A stretch of 64,000 bases of DNA, taken from NCBI GenBank assembly GCA_015680685.1, contig MNCI01025588.1:212286-276285 (forward strand). The letters are read 5' to 3'. The position numbers and the translations under genes are program-made. Every line of letters begins with the position of its first letter. The first letter of the stretch is position 1. Of the stretch, positions 57,840-64,000 are shown in pieces. This DNA is from Gnetum montanum. Lineage: Eukaryota; Streptophyta; Gnetopsida; Gnetales; Gnetaceae. The notes beneath the pieces are model-generated. The model ran no database searches and was not told the DNA's origin. It was given only the letters and a program-made list of their open reading frames with translations.

Positions 57840-60800
57840 AACCTTACCCCCATGCATCCACATTGGGAATACCATGCGCAGTGTGGAAACATGTCCATTC
57901 TTCTACAAACTCATTAGCATTACAATATCTTTCTATTTTTAGTAACCTAGACTTACCTTTTTCAAACCTGGGTTTTCCCATTTATACAAAACATGAGAAT
58001 GGCTAAGCACCATGGATTTCCACACTAGGGCAATAGTGCCTAGCATGGAAGAAGGGTGGGGTGACACTCACTCTTGCCTCCCAACACTTATCTAGCACAA
58101 ATTTGACCCCAAAGTGGGTCCCACAAGATCAAGAACCCCTCCAAGCATCTCCAACAACCTCAGAACCTCACCAAACCTGGTTAAAACTAGTCACAACTGG
58201 TTGAAACTTAGATTTTGGTGTTTTCCATGCTGGGGGAGACTTCTCCCATGTTGATCCTCATACCCTTAGCATGGAAAGCTAGGCGAAACCAAAAAAAGAC
58301 CTAAGTGGATGACCTAATGATCATTTCTTGATGCCTAGTGATCCCTAGATCCTATCCAAATCCTCTAAAGCTTCCAGAAGCTCCAAAATGGGTCAAAAAT
58401 GGTACAAATCTATCATCTCCCTCTCATCCATGCTAGGGCCACCATTCCCAACATGGAAGAAAAGGGGGAAGTTGCATGAGGCACTTAGAAGCCTCCAAAC
58501 TATCAAATCTTAACACCTAACATTGACCATCAACACCGATAACCTAGAAGGTCGACATGCATGGTCAATCAGCTACAGATCTAGCCTAGATCTGACTTTT
58601 TTGATTTAGGAAACCTTTTCCATGCTAAGCCTTTCACCCCTAGAATGGAAAAAAGGGAAAAATCTTGAAAGCCCCCTCACAACTCCCAAAATGACCAGAT
58701 CTTTACCTTAGGCACTAATGACTGATGTCGGCAACCCTATGAGCACTCATGCATGGCCAAATTGACCGAAAAAGATTAAAAAATATTTTCCCATAATTTT
58801 CCACATTGAGCATGGAATCTCCAATATGGAAAAAGGAGGGGAAGTCCAAAAAATACCTTATCAACCTTGAAATAATCAAATTTTAACATCAAATGATGGT
58901 AGGCAGCATCGACAACGTAGGAAACCTACATGCATGGTTGAAATTGACCAAAAAGATCAGAAATATTTCCTTATATTTTTCCATGTTAAGCATGGAAGCC
59001 CCAACATGGAAAAATGGGAGGAAGTTCTAAAAATGCCTTATCAACCTTAACATAACCAAATTTTGACATCAGATGATGGTAGGCAGCATTGGCAACCTAG
59101 GAAACCTATATGCATGATCAAAATTGGCCAAAAATAATCAAAAATATTTCCCCCTATTTTTCCACACTAAGCATGGAAGCCCTAGTGTGGAAAATGGGGG
59201 AAGTCCAAAAAATACCTTATCAACCTTGAAATAACCAAATTTTGACATCAAATGATGGTAGGCAACATCAACAACCTAGGAAACCTGCATGCATGGTCGA
59301 AGTTGGCCAAAAATGACCAAAAATATTTCCCCCTATTTTTCCACACTAAGTATTAAATCCTTAGTGTGGAAAGGGTGGGATTTCAACAATTACTTCTCAA
59401 CCTTGAAACAACAAAATTTTGACATCAAGTAGCAGTAGTCATCACCAACAACCTTGGAAAACAGCATGCATGGTCAAAATCAACCAAAACTCTTTTTCCC
59501 TATTTTTCCATGTTGAGCATGGAAGCCCTAGTGTGGAAAAATGGGGAAAATCCAAAAAACCACTCATCAACCTTCAAGACAACCAAATTCTGACACTAGT
59601 CATTGACAATCATCGCCAGCAACCTTAGGAGCACACATGCATGATCAAAAGTGATCATAAAGCATCAGAAAGCTTTCGCCCTATTTTTCTACACTAAGCA
59701 CAGAAGCCCCAACATGGAAAAAGGGGGTAAGTCTAAAAACCACTTTAAAAACCTCTAAAATGACCAGGTTTGTCTCTAGACCCCACCCCTCAACCTCGGT
59801 AGCCCCGAAGGTTGACATACAAAGTCGATTGAGGTCAAAATTGGTCAAAAATCCATTCCCCCTTATTTTCCATACTAAGCTCTCTATCGTCAACATGGAA
59901 GAAATGTGGAACTCCAAAAAACACTTAAAGATACTCAAAATTGCCAAAACTTGACACCAAACCATAGTCCTTGACCCCAGTAGCCTGAAAAGTTAACATG
60001 CAAAGTTGATTGAGGTCAAAATTGGTCAAAAATTCACTCCCCCTTGTTTTTCACATTGATCTCTCTATCACCCAACGTGGAAGAAAGGGGGAAGCCCAAA
60101 AATCACTTAGAGATACTCAAAATTACCAAAACTTAACACCAAACCCCAGTCCTTCACCTTGGTAGCCCCTAAGGTTTACATGCAAATTCAATTGAGGTTA
60201 AAATGGTCAAAATCCACTCCCATTTATTTTCCACACTAAGCTCTCTATCCCCAATGTGGAAGAAAGAGGTGAAGCCAAGAAAAACACTTAGGAATACCCA
60301 ACACTGTAAAATTTCGACATGGATCCATAGCCCTTGATCCTCGCAATGCTAAGGGATAACATGCATAGTCGATTGTGACCCAAATTGGCCTAGATCTAAG
60401 ATTCTTGCTTCATCCATGCTGGAGTAACCTCCCTAATGTGGAAACAAGGGGAAAAAGTTGCTTTTCCACTTTTCAAGACAAGATGACACTCCCAAAATCC
60501 AAAGACCTTTGCTAGAGAAGCTGAGAACCTCACAGCCTCAACATGTTACTTGTCTGACTTTGTCCCAACCTTCAAAACCCATTCCCCTCATTCTTTCATG
60601 CTAGCTTAACTCTGCCAATGTAGCAAAAAAATGGGGAAGACCTTAATTGCCCTTAAAAAACCTTTAAACATGCCCAAAATTAGCCAAAAACTTACAGAAT
60701 CTAAGTCTATAGCCTTGGGAACCTAGAAACCTTGTCAAACTGCTTCAAAACCACTCTGAATTTATCAAATAAGTGTCCCCCTATTTTTCCATGCTGAGGA

Positions 60801-61270
60801 TTCTATACCTAGTGTGGAAGAAAGGGGAAAAGTCATTTCAACACCTATTGACACTTAAAATAGCCTCAAATTGCCTTGGAACCAAGTTGGGAGATGCACA
60901 AGTTCTAGATCTAGACTTTGGCTATCTGTTTGATCATATTTGACCTTATTTTTTCTTGGATTTTGGTTCCCATGCTAATACCTCTCTTTTCCACACTAGC
61001 TAGCATGGAAACAAGGGGGGAAGGCTTTAGAACCTACTTTTTGACCTTTATAGACCTCCAAGAAGCCCAATTTTGATAGATCTAACCCTATGCTACCTTT
61101 GGGAGGTTCTGGGACCTCAGGTTTGGACCATTGAGCACCCTAAAACATATTTTTCTTAGTCTCCATACTAATGGTCCTTTTTTCCATGCTAAGCCTAGCA
61201 TGGAAGCATCAAGGCACTTGATTTTTTAGTCTAGACAACCCAAAAACAACCCTGATTGATGTCTGAACTC
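57840..61270. repeat. ~180-bp tandem array in the intron of element D
   Basis: About 19 units in direct order. A landmark (TTTTCCACACTAAGCATGGA) recurs near 58798, 58976, 59158, 59338, 59503, 59685, 59868, 60047 and 60226: steps of 165-183, mostly 178-183 bp. Outer units (58020-58617 and 60410-61170) are more diverged. Each unit has an inverted pair around CCATGCTAAG ... AGCATGG/TGTGGAA followed by a G-run. It lies between the insertion of E and the RT of D, inside the proposed intron. Confidence 0.9.
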
Positions 61271-61299
61271 ACCTAATAGCCTTATAGCCTCAAAACATG

Positions 61300-61680
61300 G
61301 CTTACTAAGGCCTAAAAATAGCAAAAATTAACCATTTTTTACCTATATTAACCAAATTTTATGATATATGGCCTATTTTACTTGATTTTTGACTTATTAT
61401 ATAATGTTTTGCCTTTTTTTTAGACTTATGTTTCCTTATGGACATGGTTGACCTTCTATGGTCTCTATACAGCTCTATATGTTCTTTGTTTGTCTTATTG
61501 CAACTTTATTTTCCTTAGTTTGGCCTTTAAATGGTATCAAATAGTGGGATTTGACCTTCCCTAACCACCATTTGACACCATATGACCATGGCCCTCTAAG
61601 GCCTTAAATTGGCAACATAGTCCACCAAGACTATTAACTGGAATCATGGCCCACTAAGGCCTTAAAGTGGAAAAATTATG
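61300..61680 (+). repeat. GGCC-rich ~30-bp motif, acceptor side of D
   Basis: Copies such as CATGGCTTACTAAGGCCTAA (61298) and CATGGCCCACTAAGGCCTTA (61643), plus two diverged ones near 61590. Same unit as at 35285-35460 at the other end of the intron. Confidence 0.6.
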
Positions 61681-61844
61681 ACCTTTATTGATCATTTGTA
61701 GGCTTACTCTTTATATTTCCCCTTATTTAACCTTTATGTAACCTTTGTTCAACTCTATTGTACTTTTCTGAATTGACCTCATCTCATTAATGATCTTGAA
61801 TGGCCTTAACTACATCAGATTTGCATATGTTTTATAGCATGTTA

Positions 61845-61869
61845 ACATTATTTATTCACTTTTACCTAG
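61845..61869 (+). other. splice-acceptor-like site of the D intron
   Basis: TTATTTATTCACTTTTACCTAG directly before the RT frame, which opens at 61870. Same position relative to RT as the acceptor in E. Confidence 0.6.
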
Positions 61870-63035
61870 GTGCCACTTAATATGCTTTTGGTTGATATGC
61901 AAGATCAAATTATGAGTACTTGGGAGAAAATTAGTTTGCCTTTGTGTCTACATGGACCTCACAATGATATTAAATGGTGCATCAACTATGATTGCCTAGA
62001 TTTTGAGCCTAAGAGTCTTGTAGACTACATAGCCTTAATAGAAAAATCTCTAGAATGGTTTGAGAACCTAGCCAAAGCCCTTGACTTAGAAGCAGGAGAC
62101 ATAACTGAAGATCCTTTAGTTGAGGTTCCTATCACAACACACAATGGTGAGGAGAAAACCCTTAAATTAAGTTTTGCACTAGAGCCTCAATGTGCCCAAG
62201 ACATTACTAAAGTATTACAAAAGAACATTAAGGCATTTGCCTGGTCATATGAAGATATGCCATGCCTAGACCCATGTCTGTCCAGCACAACATCATACTA
62301 GATCCTAGCATTAGACCAGTTAAGTAAAAAGTGCACAAGATTAGACCTGATTTGGCCTTGGCAGTTTGTGATGAAATCTCAAAGCTCTACCAAGAAGGTT
62401 TCATTAGGAATTGTCAATTCTGCAAAATGGATATCCAACATAGTTGTAGTTCCTAACAAAAATGGGAGTATCCATATTTGCATTGATTTTCGAGACCTAA
62501 ATAAAGCCACCATCAAGGATGACTTTCCTTTTTCTAGTATTGATCAACTTATTGATACTATAGCCGAACATGCCTTGTTATCCTTTATGGATGGATTCTC
62601 GAGATATAACCAAATTAGGATCAACCTAAAGCACCAACTTAGCACAACCTTTATGACCCCATGGGGTACTTTTTGTTATACCATGATGCCCTTTGGCCTA
62701 AAGAATGCTAGAGTGATATACTATAAAAACATTATCTATATCTTTAGTGATTACATGTTAGGTTTGCTTAATGATTATGTAGATGACATAGTCATGAAAT
62801 CTAAAATAGCCAGTGACCATGCCAATGACCTAGATCTGGTGCTTAAATGATGAGCTTAGACGCAATCCTAAGAAGTATGTCTTCGGTGTTAAGATCGACA
62901 AGATGCTTGGCTTTGTAGTCCTTGAAGCAAGGATACGCATAGATCCTGATAAGGTTAAGGCCATATCCAAATTGGTAGCACCTACCAACCTTGAAGAGCT
63001 TCAAGGATTACAAGGTAGACTACAATTTAGCTAAG
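61870..63035 (+). pseudogene. RT of element D, truncated
   Basis: Starts after the acceptor with LPLCLHGPHND, LAKALDLEAGDITEDP and FAWSYEDMPCLDP, shared with E. Then KLYQEGFIRN, HICIDFRDLNKATIKDDF, LSFMDGFSRYNQIRI, TPWGTFCYTMMPFGLKNA and the catalytic NDYVDDIVMKSK (62775). The connection segment (62860-63030) has DELRRNPKKYVFGVK and ELQGLQGRLQF. Frameshifts near 62.28, 62.40 and 62.85 kb and stops break it. The sequence leaves the RT at about 63035 in the middle of a conserved motif. Confidence 0.88.
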
Positions 63036-64000
63036 ATGTCTCTTGAACCTCCCAAACATCTTTTTAGCTCTTGAACCCTACAAAAAGCACTTATAGGGTA
63101 AAGAAAGTTGATAAAAAGAGATGTCCCTACACCACCTGAGTGTCATCTACCTAAGTCAAATCTACATTAGTTTTGAAAGATATGAGGTAGTACGTGAGAT
63201 ATAAAAATTTTTCAAAGTGTCATCTAGATGATGCAATACAAGCATCAACATCACTTGCCTTAGTTGAATTTGCATCAACACATGAAGCATAAAGAATTTT
63301 TCCAAGGATGGTCAATAGATACTAACGCCAGTATCAGTATCATCAACCTTGGTCTCATTAATAGCACTATTTTTCCATTTAGAAACTAAAATTTTGATCT
63401 TAGTTTTAACCTCATGGATCCTTTGATGATTAATTAACATCATTCCCAAGGCATCAAATGGCAAATTTGGCAAGTTATGAGGTAGTTTAGAAAGTTAAGC
63501 TAAATTTGAAACTAAGTGTTACTGGATGACGCTAATGCCAATGTCAATGTCACTATGGCAGCATTAGCATCTTGTGTTACATGCCTTAGTCAAATTTACA
63601 TCACTATCATCAATTTGTACTTCAACTTCTAGTTTCCAAAAAAACAAACTTCAGTTGAACTCCTTTCACTTGAGGTCGAATTTGGAAATCCTAGGCTTAA
63701 AATTACTAAATCAAAATCCAAATTATGGGCTAATTTCTTAAGATTTAGAGCATTTTTTTACACTTTGAGAAATCAAGAGCATGAGTGTTTGCCTTCCTAG
63801 CATCGTTTGCATGATCCATGACCACCCTAGCTTCTCCTAGTAGTTTGTAAACTCAAGCTAGTGCTCAAGTCCTTGACAACTTATGAGATGATTTTGATGT
63901 GAATGTCAACATCACTTGGGTAGTGTTTGCATCAACTATACCAGTGTTAGTTTTTTTCAACTTTAGGGACACCTACTAAACAGTTCATCAAAACATCCTT
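63036..64000. repeat. repeat related to the 3' region of gypsy B
   Basis: 63036-63140 matches 25092-25195 (CTTGAACCTCCCAAACATCT in both). The rest has CTAATGCCAATGTCAATGTC-type words also seen at 24060-24420. No coding frame. Its left edge truncates the RT of element D. Confidence 0.6.

Larger units (their letters stand above)
29250..63035 (+). mobile_element. Tat-lineage Ty3/gypsy element D, interrupted by element E
   Basis: Outer element of the nest. Parts in order: 5' LTR (about 29250-30670), PBS-like site, gag (31580-33655), protease (to 35067), donor-like site, antisense gene (40731-35703, minus strand), element E with its target duplication (40975-57662), 180-bp array (57840-61270), acceptor-like site, RT (61870-63035). 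It ends inside the RT-RNase H connection, where unrelated repeat begins. Without E the remains are about 17.1 kb. Gag, protease and RT are closest to those of E within this window. It carries many more stops than E, consistent with being the older host. Confidence 0.8.

Noticed and set aside
57840-61270. CRISPR-like array
   Set aside because: Units are ~180 bp, diverged and contiguous, with no short identical repeats separated by unique spacers; the window is plant nuclear DNA.

Overview
This window looks like intergenic DNA from a large, repeat-packed plant nuclear genome. I found no intact host gene. Nearly everything recognisable is a plant LTR retrotransposon, plus one LINE, one probable SINE and several tandem arrays. 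A repeat-rich seed plant, possibly a gymnosperm, fits; that is inference. Gene edges below were read by eye from translated homology, and edges given as round numbers are approximate.

Layout. 0-0.8 kb: a GC-richer stretch with a broken ORF ending in a pentatricopeptide-repeat-like motif. 1.6-4.9 kb (-): a copia-type element with gag only. 4.9-11.1 kb (-): a decayed Ty3/gypsy element (family A) with 5' LTR, gag, protease, RT, RNase H and the start of integrase. 11.3-15.9 kb: a LINE carrying family-A solo LTRs, one of them nested inside another. 16-21.9 kb: unassigned AT-rich DNA with a SINE-like unit and two tandem arrays. 21.9-23.6 kb (-): another family-A LTR plus gag. 24-26 kb (-): the 3' end of a second gypsy family (integrase C-terminus, polypurine tract). 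26.0-29.2 kb (+): a second copy of the gag-only copia element.

29.25-63.0 kb is the main object: two related Tat-lineage Ty3/gypsy elements, one inside the other. Outer element D (+) has a 5' LTR, PBS-like site, gag and protease, then a long interval, then RT at 61.87-63.03 kb, where it is truncated. Inner element E (-, 40980-57657) has two LTRs of 1404 and 1295 bp, is flanked by the 5-bp target duplication GCTAC, and carries gag, protease, RT, RNase H, a second RNase H of the type known from Tat elements, and integrase.

In both D and E, coding homology stops at a splice-donor-like site just after protease and resumes at an acceptor-like site just before RT. The interval therefore looks like an intron (about 5.6 kb in E; about 10 kb in D without E). 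Inside it, in both elements, lies a multi-exon gene on the opposite strand with its own TATA-like box. Its N-terminal part resembles the FCP1/NIF (HAD-type) phosphatase fold. The D and E copies share protein similarity and several exon borders. This intron-nested antisense gene is the most interesting thing here. The D intron also holds a 3.4-kb array of about 19 units of about 180 bp, and both elements carry a ~30-bp GGCC-rich repeat near both intron ends.

How the parts fit: gag-protease and the antisense gene converge on the GGCC-rich repeat, so overlapping transcription could make double-stranded RNA, and RT-integrase expression would need removal of the whole antisense gene by splicing. 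All copies seen here carry stops or deletions, so these are fossils of a once active system.
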